Positions 1-11,590 of a stretch of 64,000 nucleotides of DNA are shown piece after piece. Source of the stretch: Acanthaster planci (taxonomy: Eukaryota; Echinodermata; Asteroidea; Valvatida; Acanthasteridae); assembly GCF_001949145.1 (NCBI RefSeq), contig NW_019091357.1, positions 60,001 through 124,000 of the forward strand. Direction: 5' to 3'. The notes beneath the pieces were generated by a model. The model had not been told where the DNA came from. It did no database searches and saw only the letters and a list, made by a program, of their open reading frames with translations. The translations under genes were made by a program, and so were the position numbers. How positions within the stretch are numbered: position 1 is the first letter of the stretch; every line of letters starts with the position of its first letter.

Positions 1-1
1 A

Positions 2-172
2 GCCAACGGGGAAAAGAAGAGACGAGCTCACCAAAACACTGGTTGTGAGGTCGCCAATGGACAAAAAATCGGAAAAAAGCCCGTTAATGACTCTGAGGAC
101 TTTGAGGACGATTTCACTGATGACGAAGAAACGTACCATAACACCACTGTTTACGAAAATCAACAATTCTAA
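2..172 (+). CDS. 3' terminal exon of a receptor-like gene (cytoplasmic tail, partial)
   Basis: An open frame runs from the window edge to a stop and encodes 56 residues. It is very hydrophilic, with a basic start (EKKRR), then an acidic stretch (DSEDFEDDFTDDEE), and it ends in TVYENQQF. The Tyr-Glu-Asn-Gln ending fits the YxN type of phosphotyrosine site bound by Grb2-like SH2 domains in known adaptors. The gene lies on the same strand and immediately upstream of the sushi-receptor cluster, so I infer it is the tail of another member. No extracellular part is visible. The frame was chosen because the other two frames give neither the charge pattern nor a clean terminal motif. Confidence 0.5.
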   Translation, partial: ANGEKKRRAHQNTGCEVANGQKIGKKPVNDSEDFEDDFTDDEETYHNTTVYENQQF

Positions 173-660
173 GTCACGTTTTGATAAAGCATACAACTTC
201 GGCTTCTAGATCATGCAATTATAAAACAAAGATAATTTAAAAGTTGAAATAATGGTCCTATTTTGTCTTTTACATAAATGAATTCATGACATAAGAGCAA
301 ATACAGTAGGTATTACTTGTGCTAGATTAGAAGTCACAGTATAAAGTGTACGCATAAGACGACCTTTCCCTTATTAATACTGGAAGAGTTGGATGGGAAT
401 CATCGCTTTTCTCTCGCCATAACGCTCTTGACAACAGCCTCACAGCTACGTCGTTATACTCAAATTCATGAAACAAAACTTACAGCAACCATTAGTATAA
501 ACAACGACACCATGGGCTTAGAAATCAAGCAACCGGCTCCATTTGAGTGAAAAAAAAGAGACAGACTTAGCTAGGCCGATTTACATGACAACAAATTGAG
601 CTGGAAGCTCACGGAACGATATAATAATGCTTCTGACAATTCTACAATATCACACATTGT
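173..660. other. Intergenic, nothing recognised
   Basis: AT-rich sequence without a convincing exon, RNA gene or repeat match elsewhere in the window. Confidence 0.5.
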
Positions 661-1196
661 AGCTCATTGAACTTAGTCTGCGTTGACCTTGGTCCTGACC
701 CAACTTTAAACTCAACACAAAGTGGCATATTATCCCACATTTTTTCAGTCGTTCTGAACAAACTCCAAAAATGGCACCAAGCAACTTGTGCGTCAGCTCG
801 AGCCGTAAGCACAGGAAAGCTTATGAGAGGTTATTTTGAAGACAGCCTGCGTATGTCAGTCATTGGAAACGAGCGAATTTTGGCTTAGGCAGAAGTATAT
901 ATTCCTACTACTTGCCCTAGGTTCCTGCAAACGTCTGTGTATGGTATATTACACGGCCAGTCAACAGGTAAACAAACGTGGAATCAGTATAAACCAAAGA
1001 GCAAGCCTACATTACAATCCATGTAACTAGTGTTTAATCGGAAATCAGACACTGGTGAGGCTTACCCCCATATAAAGATACATGTTTATTTCAAATATGC
1101 TCCTGGAGAACTGAAATAAGAGGAACCCTTTAATGTCTATAATTCAGTTGAAAATTTAATAAGTGAAACATAATAGTCAATTACAAGGTAACTGTT

Positions 1197-1385
1197 TTCA
1201 AGATGTATTTTTGCGTTGGGGAGATGTTAATTTATGTAACGAGTTTTGCCCTTACCCAGCGTATATATTAATAAACACTGTTTCCTCATCAGTGCTTGCC
1301 CGAGAGCTTACGAAAAAAGTCACAAGCTTACTTGGGTGAGACTCGAACCCACGACCTCCTGTTTACTAGTGCAGACGTCTGCCTT
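1197..1385 (-). mobile_element. tRNA-derived SINE, 5' truncated
   Basis: Read on the minus strand, 1332-1383 contains the T-arm/B-box of a tRNA (GTGGGTTCGAGTCTCACCCA) preceded by an anticodon-arm-like stretch, but the A-box part is missing. It is followed by a non-tRNA body and a 3' tail ending near 1197. The tail is repeated at 53006-53060 with near identity, which shows the sequence is dispersed. The insertion lies exactly where homology between units A and B stops. It is not a functional tRNA because the acceptor and D arms are absent. Confidence 0.7.
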
Positions 1386-2795
1386 ATTTTATATTGATTT
1401 TTGAATATTTTATTTTTCCCCCTATGTTTTGTACAGATTTTTCTAATTAACACTAGTGAACGGGTAGTCTCTTTCTTTGGCGCAAGATTACTATAAGAAC
1501 GAAAGAAAATCGGGTACTTTAAGCTCTGTTATTTGATTTAAAATATGCCCAAGAGTCCAGATATGAAATAATATTTCATAAAAATTGTTCAGTTTAAGCG
1601 CAAATGGCGTGACTTCAACTTAAACGAGCAGTGTTTCTGCAAACAAGTTTATTGCCCATAGACTTTGTACATGTTTTAAAGCCACTATTTTGAAACCTTT
1701 GCGATGTTTGATCGCTAATAAAGTGATGGCCAACAAAAACCCGGATACAAAAATTATTGTAAACAAATGACGTCATGATGATTCATCATGTGATTTAGTA
1801 TTGATTTGTTAACATTTGTACACGTTTTCAAGCCATAATTTGGGTAATTTTGAGATGTTTGAGTTAATGACAACAAAGACCCTGATGAATGAGTTTTGCT
1901 AAATTTATGACCTTATGATGATGTCATCAACTGTTTTTAAATTGATTTTTGGATATTTAATCTTCTTTTATAGGTTTTGTACACGTTTGTCAACAGCCTG
2001 TCTTCGGCACTTTGGCCAATCTGAATTATTTCCTTCAATGTTCACTTGAAGTCCCTAATGAAGAGAGGCTCCCAAAGAAAATTTGTCAACATGACATCAT
2101 CAGGGGTCATGTAACATGAGATTAAACTTGCAGTTTTCTCCATAGGTTTTGTACACGTTTTCTGCTACGCAATATTATCGATTTAATGAGAGTTGTCCTG
2201 AAGTTCGGCTGAGGATTACTATGAGAACGAAAGAAACAATTACACCCAAGAGTCCGAATATTAAATGATATATCAGAATTTTTTCAATATATATGCTAAT
2301 CAGGTGACATGACATTAAAGCTGCAGGTTTTCTCCATAGGTTTGTGAACTCATACATCTGAGTGACTTTGTTTTGGGAGCATAGGTAGTCCATCTACCCG
2401 TGGGGCTGTCAAAATAAAATCGTCACAGTGGCGTCATCAGGAGTCACATGACATGAGATTAAACTTGCAGTTGTCCCCATAGGTTTTGGACACGTTTTTC
2501 AACTGCGCAATATTATCGAGTAGTCCTGAACTTCGGCTGAGGATTACTATGAGAACAAAAGAAAAAAAAAATTCGTTTTCGTTCGATTACAAATATACTC
2601 AAGAGTCCGAATATCAAATAAAATTTTAGAATTTTGTGCACGTTTTTCTGAAGTCGAAGACTGGTACACACTCATACATCTTAGCATTTTTGAATTGGGA
2701 GCATAGGTAGTCCATCAACTCGTGAGGCTGTCAAAATAACATCGTCACGGTGACGTCATCAGGAGTCACGTGACCTGAGATTAAAGTAGCAGTTT
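1386..2795. repeat. Imperfect long-period tandem repeats
   Basis: Three to four diverged copies of a several-hundred-base unit. Recurrent landmarks are 'gattactatgagaacgaaag' (near 1487, 2214 and 2542), 'caagagtccgaatat' (near 1551, 2250 and 2600) and 'cataggttttgtacacgttt' (near 2140, 2335, 2480). This array stands where unit B has its sushi and membrane exons. No coding potential is seen in it. Confidence 0.6.
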
Positions 2796-3796
2796 GTTCG
2801 TGATTACGAAACAGGAGAGTCACTCAATTTATAGATTATACAAAAACTTAAACAAGTCATCACACTAAGACAAAACTGGCAGACTGAACATCAACTAAAA
2901 AAGACAGGCAAACTATGCGTATGTATCAATTTTTGAACAAAGACTCTTCCCTGAAAAACCACTCTCTGTAATATCCGTAAATAAAATATTGAAGGCTCTT
3001 CAGGCATTAATTTGTTAAAGACTCACGCTGTTTACAAAACATGGACCATACATACAGAATAATCGAGAACGACCGTTTTATGACCAGTCGTTGGCACTTT
3101 CCTAAAGTGCCTTCAGAATCTTGAGAAGTGCGCTCATTGTGCACAGTCACAACACACATTGATCAAATAATATGTGTGCCTACCACATTGAAAACATGAC
3201 GCCATCATGCAGCACCGGATTTTAAGTCTGTTTGCCCGCAAGCAAACGCAGCAGGCCTGGAATCTTCTGTATCACTTTTCTGTTGATACGTCTGTCTTCA
3301 CGAAACAAGTAACTTTGCTACGTAGTTATTTGAAAGCAACTTGCTTTGAGCATACTTTTCCCAACATTGATTGTGTTAATTTTATCATTTCAGTCAGAGA
3401 AGCAGAAGTGATATGCCCCTTCAAGACATAAGCCAGATCTCGACAATTACCACAGGGAGCCACACCGGCAACCCAGTTGAAAATTCCAAATTACCACCAG
3501 AACCGGAGGCAAGACTACTGACAAATACCCATGGGCACCCAACTGAGAATGCCCAACTGCCACTCGTATATTTGTACGTGTCAGATGATTCAGATACTAT
3601 GGTAACGTTTGTTTAAATGTCATGCACCTTACTTTGGATATATCAAATATTAACCAACACCTTTTTCAACTGTTTTCCAATGACGCCATTTAGACATTCA
3701 TCGCAGGAAACGGTCTGCCAGACAGATTACGAAGTGATGGTGAGCGAACATACAACAGATCATTTGTCGAACAGGCCAACCTCGGCACCAAAATAA

Positions 3797-5559
3797 GCAG
3801 CATCTTTACGAAACAAAGATAAAAGATCAGGATGTGGCCGTAACGACCTTGTCAGTGCTTACGAGGTATAGTCACGCCGTTATGCTGAATTTGCTCGATT
3901 ACTAATGCCAAACCATGTATGCTATAAGATTTGTTGAAGGGGATGAAATGTACATGTACTTTGGTTGCAAGCTGTGGTAAGATGAGATTGTTAGGTTGTT
4001 ATGTTTGCTAATTATTACAGTTATTTTACTTGAGATAATGTTCCGGCTGTAGGATACCGAGGTGAATGTCACACGCACATTAATTATTATGGGTGTAAAA
4101 GGCGTAAAAGGTGTAAATTCGGGAGAACCAGTGCGTAAACCAATACGCGCGCGTTTTCCATTAATTTTCAGTGCACTTTCTGGTACCGGTGCTCTTTCTG
4201 TCCAAGATGTTTAATTAACACCCAAAACAGGACTAGTTTGAAGCGCCACGAGGTGTTCGGCGTGGAACAATCTTAGAGAAAAAGAAAACGTGACAGTTGA
4301 TTTGTTCTTTAAACACAAAAATACTTCACGGGAAATTGAACAATCAAATGTTTTCTACAAAATCTGTACATCAGCAAAGAAACATCTAATTTAAAAGGAA
4401 ATTCGTTCAGATTCTAAAAAGGTCGGAACAGGAGATGTTGAAAATTCTGCACTTGTCCACATCCAAATCAAGAAATATTTACTATTTTTATGTAGTTCTC
4501 TTTCATGCCAACGCATTTAATGTTATATGTTTCAGTACCACAAAAGTGAAACACATTTTTTAAGGGGGCACCACAAGAAAATAAGCTACAGCTACAAAGT
4601 TATATAAACTCAACGGAGGTTCTTCACACATTTCACTGATGGTTTTAAGAATGTATAAACTATAAAGAAAAATATGTAAAACTCTAAACATTGATCCCCT
4701 GAATTCGAGGGTTTTAGTTGTGTAAGTTTTTAACCGTTGATAAATAGTTGTTCACCTCAATTTTGTTTTAAAATAAAGGCACCCATGGGTTTCTTTCAAA
4801 ACAAGCTTTGAATCCAATAGCATTGCCGATGCCCCCCCCCCAACAATGGCGGAAAGCATTGTACTTGGTTTTGTAAGAAGCGGCTGTAAAGAGTAATACA
4901 ACAATTGAGATGATTAGTTCATTAACTAAAGGAATTGCTAAATGTCATTGATATCCCCTTCTGCCGACAAAATGCGTGCGCGTGCAAGTGCGCGCGCACG
5001 AGACAGAGGAGCTTTGGGAAGTTCGAGATCGAACGTACTTTATTCAGCTTTGCGTGGTACCCATTATACGTTTTATGCACAGGCCAACAGGAAATTCCAT
5101 CAATAATCGCGCTTGTATAACAGACTCTTTCCCGTCCCCGCAGCGATTAAGGTAATGCGGGGACCGCTAACCAGACTTCACTGTACTCACTGGTAACCGC
5201 ACTGGTTTAACATTAAAGTTTACGCAATATAGAAAGTGAGGGAACAGTGCATTTGCAGACTATATCGTTTACGTTGGTTAGGTAAATACAGTTTGACGGT
5301 AGGCCTATTGTGTTCTAAAATTCAGAGCTTGTTTGTTTGGATTAATACAGAGGTATGACAAAACAATTGTTGACCACTGTGATGTGGGATATGACGTTTT
5401 AAACACACGAGGGACGCACAGCGGCCCGAGAGGAGCCGACGACGCTATGCTTCCCTTGGGTTTTCAAAACGTCATATCCTACACCACAGCGGTCACGGAC
5501 TGAAAGCTAACGGATGGATGTAATAATGAGCCCGCCTCATTTTCTCCGACAGCATACAT
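3797..5559. other. Intergenic remainder of unit A and junction to unit B
   Basis: Contains sequence matching 10540-11020 and 11310-11400 of unit B, a C homopolymer near 4831-4841, and no convincing exon. 5340-5520 is GC-richer but not coding by eye. Confidence 0.5.
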
Positions 5560-5737
5560 GGACAATGTAGCTCAGTGAACTTCATCTGTGCTTCAGCGTC
5601 AACTTCTGGGTCAGCTCAAACCGTAAATACAGGAAATCATACGAGCAGCTATTTTGAAGAAGGCCTGCCTATGTCACTCATTGCAAACAAGCGAATTTTG
5701 GCTAAGGCGGAAGTATTATATTCCTATTTCTGGCTTT

Positions 5738-8700
5738 ATGTTCACATTAGCGCTAACGTCTTTGTATAGTGTATTACACGGCCAATCAACAGGTAAGCAA
5801 AATTTAAATCAGTATGGTCACAAAGCAAGCCTACATTACTATCCATGTAGCTAACAGTGTTTAAGCAAGGTTTACCAGTCCTAATATATTTTGAATAATC
5901 ATGCTTCTGGAGAATTAAAATAATTAAGAGGAATTATTTAATATTTGTAATTCAGTCGAGTTGTTCAGTCGAGTGGAACACTTTAGCCAATTACATGGTA
6001 ATTGTTGTCACTTGATCTTTTGCATATGTAATTAATTCGTTAAACAACCGCCATATTTGCGTAAAACTTTACTCGACAAGATAAGTGTTGTGCACCGTCC
6101 CGAAACTTCATTTTCTGATGTTAAAATCACAAGTAATATTTTTGTGAAGTTATATGCATATTGAAACAAAGGTAAGATTCTTAACGTACTGTAAGCACTC
6201 TCTATCTGCATGCTGATATTACTTTCCTTCTTTTCTTTTTCTGGGGGTGAATAGTCAAGACACAATGGAGATATGGCAATGTCAGAGATCTGTACGGTAC
6301 AGTTAGTGACACCATCGGCATCACTCGGAACACCCCAAGGACGCTGCCATCACCATCTAGTACTACCATTTACCAGAGGACCAATAATTTGTGATACTTT
6401 TCAACCAGAAGGGATTAAATTGGTTTGATTTTTATGTCTCTTTTCATGGATGTAGGACCCCATAATGGCACAATGTAACACCTCCCAGTGCGCTTCTATT
6501 AGTAACACAATCATTAGCACCGTCGACAGTAACGTCACTGACGAATGCTATGACAACGGAACAATCATCACTGTCTCTTGTAATCGAGGTTTTCAAAATC
6601 TGGTCGACAAGTATGACACCATATGCAATGGCACGACTGGAAAATTTGAACCGGAGGGAACATGCAAAATAGGTGGGTCACTTATAACTAGCATATGTAA
6701 TTACAGCCTCCAATGATTAATTTGAAATTGGCGACGTCTTCTCCCATCTCTGAGTACGAATAACACCCCGAAAAATGAGAATTTCAGCGGATTTATATGG
6801 TGCCATTTGAGACCACTCTCTCCAACTTCAAACTAGTCACTGAAAATGTTACATTCTTCCTTTTATTACAGACCTACTCACTCTTCTTGTGGCCATTAGC
6901 ATGGCTTATCTGGTGACAACGGTGGCTCTTCTTCTCACATGCAGCATCATTCGCAAATGGAAAAGGTATATAACTATGTGCATCACTTTACAATGTTATT
7001 TAATACATTACTTTGTTCATGATTACCCACGTATCATGAAGCAGGAGAAAACATTCAAGTTACAAATTACACAAAAATTCAAACTAATCCTTACACTAAG
7101 ACAAAACTGTTAAACTGAATATCAACAAAAATATATGCCGACCAACTTACGGGATAATGTATTAAGAATCTTCCCTGAAAAACCACTTTCTGTTATATCA
7201 AGAAAACATTAATTTTGAGGCAACACAGGCATTACATTGTTGAGGACTCACGTCACGCTGATTGACACATTGACAACAGATTAGAGATTAATCTCTAAAT
7301 AATAAAAGAGATACTTTTATTACCAGTCTGTGGATCTACCCTCGAGTGCGTTCGTTAACTTGTGAAGTGCGCTCATTTTCCACAGAAACTTCTCCCTATA
7401 TGCCCCGAGCGGGACCTAGAGAGGGCGCTATTCCTATTAACGAAGGCTCCTTCGGTAGGAACTACACTTCCCTAGTTTGCAAACGACAATGAAACATACG
7501 CTTTGGAATATGTGATTGCCGAGCTTTCGGTAACTGAGTACTTTCTCCAGGGCAAGCGCTTCGCAGATTCAGTTCATGAATCTGAATCTGCTTGCCCTGA
7601 ATTAAGAAGGTACTCAGTTTCCAAAAGCTTGGCAATCACATATTCCAAAGCGTACGTTTCATTGTCGTTTGCCAACGAGCGAAGTGTAGTTCCTACCAAA
7701 GGAGCCTTCGTTACTATTCGTCACATATTCCAAAGCACTGATTTTACATTATATTCTTGTCAATATTCTGATCACGGTGCTACACAGCCCTTCGATATTT
7801 CAATGAAACATATACGCGTTACGGTTGCGTGGATACCGACAAAAACGAACACTCCCTACCAACATGACTATTTTCAACCGATGAGGGGGTGCTTCCGTTC
7901 AAGGCGGATTGGTCAAAGGATATAGGCCTACATTTGTACGGCACTTTCTGGTTCTAAATGACGTCACACCTCGGTATTCTATACGTGGACGTAATACCCA
8001 CATTGCAAACGTGGAGCCATCATTCAGTAACCGATTTTAATTCTATTTGCCTATATGCCAAGGCAGCTGTCCCCGAATATGTTTTTCCCTTCGACAGAAC
8101 ATCTTTCTTCACAAAAATAATATCTGCATGTATGTAAAGGCAATTTGATTTTAGCATACATGAACTTCTACTGACGTTGATTTTGTTCATGTTTTCATTT
8201 AAGTCGAAAAAACAGATTTGACGTGCCTCTTCAAGACGTAAACCTGATCTCGACAATTACTGCAGCGAGCAACGCAGGCAACCCAACTGAGAATTCACAA
8301 CTACCACCAGAACCGGAAGCAAGACTACTCACATACAACTGTGGGCGCCTAAATGAGAATGGCCAACTGAGACTGGAACCGCTGCCTCTCTCCGAGGAAT
8401 ATTTGTACACGTACGTATCAGATGATTCAGATTCCGTGTGAAATACTCCTGGCTTTATATGTCATTTGCTTAAATTTCAAACATATTTGGAAACAGCAAA
8501 TATTTACCAACAATTTTTTGTGTTTTTTCCATGACGCCATAGGCATTCTATACAGGAACCGGCCTGCAAGACACATTTCGAAATTATGATGAGCGAACCT
8601 ACAAGAGATCATTTGTCGGACAGGTCAACGTCGTCGCCAAATGAGCAGCATCTCTATGAAACAATACAGACATCTGATCAGGAGTGTAGGCGTAGCAACC

Positions 8701-8738
8701 TCGTCAGTGCATACGAGTTATTCATGTCGTTATGCTGA
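5738..8738 (+). pseudogene. Sushi/CCP-domain receptor gene with a one-base frameshift (unit B)
   Basis: Exons by splice signals: 5738-5792 (short signal peptide MFTLALTSLYSVLHGQSTG), 6456-6672 (sushi-like domain, six Cys), 6872-6965 (membrane helix DLLTLLVAISMAYLV..., then RKWK stop-transfer), 8216-8435 and 8556-8738 (tail). The signal exon ends in phase 1, but the sushi exon is 217 bases where its close paralogue at 18173 has 216. The extra base is in a CCCC run at the exon start, so the joined frame hits a stop at once. All later exons stay open. The tail has LPPEPEARLL, EYLYTYVSDDSD and, in the last exon, HLYETIQTSD and SAYELF. The donor after 8435 (GTGTGA) is weak; if unused, a stop follows at 8439-8441. 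Either a young pseudogene or an assembly error in a homopolymer. Confidence 0.65.
7441..7800. mobile_element. Penelope-like terminal repeats arranged as a 270-bp palindrome
   Basis: 7441-7575 and 7590-7710 are inverted copies of each other separated by a short spacer, so the pre-mRNA of unit B (this is its third intron) could fold into a long hairpin. The arms contain the 'gaatctgcttgccctgaa' and 'ttaccgaaagctcggcaat' segments that form the ends of the Penelope-like element at 11591-12452. 7715-7800 continues the same terminal sequence (near-match to the reverse of 11605-11690). A long open frame across the palindrome at 7503-7925 is a by-product and not a gene. The flanking 'tcacatattccaaag' occurs twice, indicating an internal duplication or nested insertion. 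Confidence 0.65.
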
Positions 8739-10540
8739 ATTTGCTCATTATTACTAAGGCCAAACTATAAAGATATGCTATACGATTTTTTAGGTGGGTT
8801 GAAAGGTACATGTACTTTTGTTGCAAGCTGTGGTAAGATGTGATTGTTAGGTTGTTTTGTTTGTGTTACCGAGTGGTTAAATGTTGAGAGGGGTGGTGGA
8901 TAACCCAAAAAATTAAGGAAACAAGGATGCAGAGTAAAGAAATACAAAAAACACCAATTTACGAAAACAGACTGCTGACTTAATAGAAATTGAAAACTAG
9001 AACAATTACATGTACATTCGGTTATTAATTCAAATTAATCCAAGTTACCTTCACCCCCTTTAATGTTGGTGCAGTCAAAGGACGGTCAAATTCAATTTGG
9101 CCCAACCTGGCATATATTTTTGCTGGCTGGTCACCACGCACAAACTATCTAACCCTGACTACCTGACTGGCCAAAATTTATCAAACAGACAGCAGGCCAG
9201 TGGTAAAGCACCACAAAAACCATACAAATGGGTATTAAACACTGAAGGTTTAGACCAGAGACTTGACAGGCAAAAATGACGGCTCAAAATATTGTACCAG
9301 ATGGCATTTGCATAGGAGGGTTAAGCCAAAAAAACCGTAAGAAACCCCCAAAACACCCACACAAATAAACGCCAGTCAATATGATGATGAACCATTTGTA
9401 AATTAAGATGAAAATACATTTGTATAAGTGACCAAGCATTATATATATTAGAAGTACATGTACAGTTATATGCATATATTGGATTCATTTACATTTTATG
9501 GCATAAAATATGCGGCCCTGCCACAGCCTACGTTTTGAATTTATGGTTTACATTCCTTATTTTTTTATCAACATGCGTTAATCAATTTAATAAGGAATTA
9601 AATATTTCACAACCACCAGTAATATTGTTGGGAATACGAACAACCAAAAGTAACTTACTCAAGATGTTATAGAAGGGCTAGATGTACTGTACATCAAATA
9701 CAAGGTGGTGTAGGATGACCTACACACGTAGAGGTACGATAGTGCTAAGTCCACAGGAGGACTAGGTCGGTCACTGTAAATCAGAATTAAACATTTGATA
9801 TAATACTGAAACAAATCATTAGAAGTTAAGGATGTTGACAAAATATGATCAAATACTCGTTTTTATTGAGGTGTACAATGTTCAAAAATGTTAATATCTC
9901 TGAATATGCAAAGGTGCTCGTAAGAAATTACCCCCAGCAAATTAGAGTTCAACAGGATATAGTTCTATAATGTGCTTACAAAAGTGCAAAATGCAGATTT
10001 AAATGTGTACAATCTATAATCGAACAATTATTAAAGGAAAATTAGAAAGTGCTTACTCACCATGTGTCCATTGCCACCATGCCATACTGCCGAGTTTCAA
10101 ACTCAAATTTTACAATATCGGGACAACACCCGAACTAGGCTAGCTCGCAACATAGTTAGGAGCACTATCAGTATCAACGCGTGAACTTCACATGGAGATG
10201 TGTATCCCACACTCATGCAATGCAGTGTGCAGCAAAGACACTAACGTGACATGGGGAAGGATACCTCGCAAGACGAAAGGCAGAAAAGCAAAGCTACACG
10301 GCAAGACGCACTATATAGAGAGAAATGAGCCAAATAACTTGCCCCACCCAGACAGCGGAACTCGAGATACGCAATAGTTACATAACTCCTGCAAACGCAA
10401 AACCGCAACTTACAATTTGTACAAAGCAGCGCTGCATTCCCACAGTGCCAGACATTGTGATACATGGCGCACTTCAACTAATTATATATGCGCACTTAAA
10501 AAAGGTGACATTAAACCTGGGACGGTTGACAATACTTTGT
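8739..10540. other. Intergenic block, mostly absent from unit A
   Basis: Sequence from about 8870 to 10540 interrupts the homology between the two units and has no counterpart elsewhere in the window. No terminal repeats, polymerase-like frame or other diagnostic feature could be seen, so it may be an unrecognised transposon or a deletion in unit A. Confidence 0.45.
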
Positions 10541-11590
10541 CGACTGGTCACATTTGCATATTCTTACTGTTGTTTCACTTGAGATTGTACCGACGGAAAT
10601 GAATACGTCACGCGCACAATTATGTGTGGTATAAAAGGTATTAGTGGGAGCTAGAGCCAGTGCGTAAACCAATACGCGCGCGTCTTCCATTAATTTGCGC
10701 TTTCTGGTGCTCTTTTTGTCCTAGATGTTTAATTCCCAAAACAGGACTAGTTTGAAGCTCCACGAGGTGTTTGATGTTATTCCCCGAACAATCATATAGT
10801 AAAAGAAAACGTGACTGTTGATTGCTCTTCAAACACAAAAAGACTTTTCACGGGAAATTGAACATTCAAAAGTTGTCTGCAAAATCTGTACATTAGAAAA
10901 GAATCATCTAATTTAAAAGGAAATTCGCTCAGATTATAAAGTACATACGGTTGATTTGTCCACATCCTGATTGAAGAATAACAACCTTATTTATTTTTCA
11001 TGTAGTTCTCTTTTATGTCAGGGCATGCAAAGTGAAACTATTTGATGTTACATCTGTCAGCACAACAAAAGTAAAACACTTTCTACAAGTATTAGAAAAA
11101 AGGCTTCCACGGCAAGAGCTTGATACATTCTTTTCCAGAACGCTTTGAGATAACTTTTTCATGTTCTAGCGAAATGTCCCTTTTCTGAAAAGGAACTACC
11201 CCCCCCCCTTCATTTTTGTGTCATGAAACCCAATTATCTTAAAATCGAAGAAAATTGTTTACATTGGCGTAACTAGGGCTAAATTTCCGGGGAGGCACCC
11301 GGGGTGCACACATTTTTTCACGGAGGTACCACAAGAAAATAAGCTGCAGCCAGACAGCTTTATAAACTCAACGGAGATTAATCACAAATTGCACATGGGG
11401 GCACCGGGGGAACGGGCATTCGGCTGGGAGGGAACGTGTGCCCCCCCCCATGTATAAACTTTAGAAAACGTAAAACTGTACACGCTCAGCCTTATTATGA
11501 TCATAGAACTTGAGGTAGATTTAGTTTTGTAAGTTTATAACCATATTATTAAACAGTTGTTCATGTGTGTATTATTTTGAAGTGCCAGTA
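10541..11590. other. Intergenic, homologous to unit A
   Basis: Matches 4010-4750 of unit A in order. Includes C-rich and G-rich runs (11201-11209, about 11400-11450) and a 'ggcgtaactaggg' to 'ggcacccgggg' stretch of the kind often seen in dispersed repeats. No coding exon seen. Confidence 0.5.

Larger units (their letters stand above)
880..3796 (+). pseudogene. Broken sushi-receptor gene copy (unit A): signal-exon remnant and tail exons only
   Basis: The stretch ending at a GT donor at 968 is homologous to the signal-peptide exon of unit B, but the equivalent of its ATG is gone. Exons for the sushi domain and the membrane helix are absent; 1197-2790 holds repeats instead. Two tail exons survive, 3394-3601 (acceptor CAG, phase 2) and 3707-3796. 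They encode a proline/glutamate-rich tail with PLQDISQIS, LPPEPEARLL and a YLYVSDDSD motif. Compared with unit B, one extra A in the run before the stop at 3794-3796 shifts the frame and removes the last part of the tail with its tyrosine motif. It could be a decayed gene or a fragment reused by alternative splicing; decay is more likely. Confidence 0.65.
660..4900 (+). repeat. Tandem segmental duplication, unit A
   Basis: This block is collinear with unit B (5560-12720). Matching stretches include 667-1197 with 5570-6008, 2800-3140 with about 7020-7385, 3180-3960 with 7990-8860, 4010-4520 with 10540-10990, and 4550-4900 with 11310-12720. The matches are interrupted by insertions in one or other copy: a SINE and a repeat array in A, and Penelope-like debris plus an unidentified 1.7-kb block in B. 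The divergence is moderate, with many substitutions and small indels, so the duplication is not recent. Confidence 0.75.

Noticed and set aside
1332-1383. Possible tRNA gene (B-box and T-arm on the minus strand)
   Set aside because: Acceptor, D arm and A box are missing and the sequence continues into a dispersed tail, so it is a SINE remnant.
7503-7925. 140-codon open frame
   Set aside because: It runs across a palindrome of transposon-derived inverted repeats and has no domain or codon pattern of a gene.
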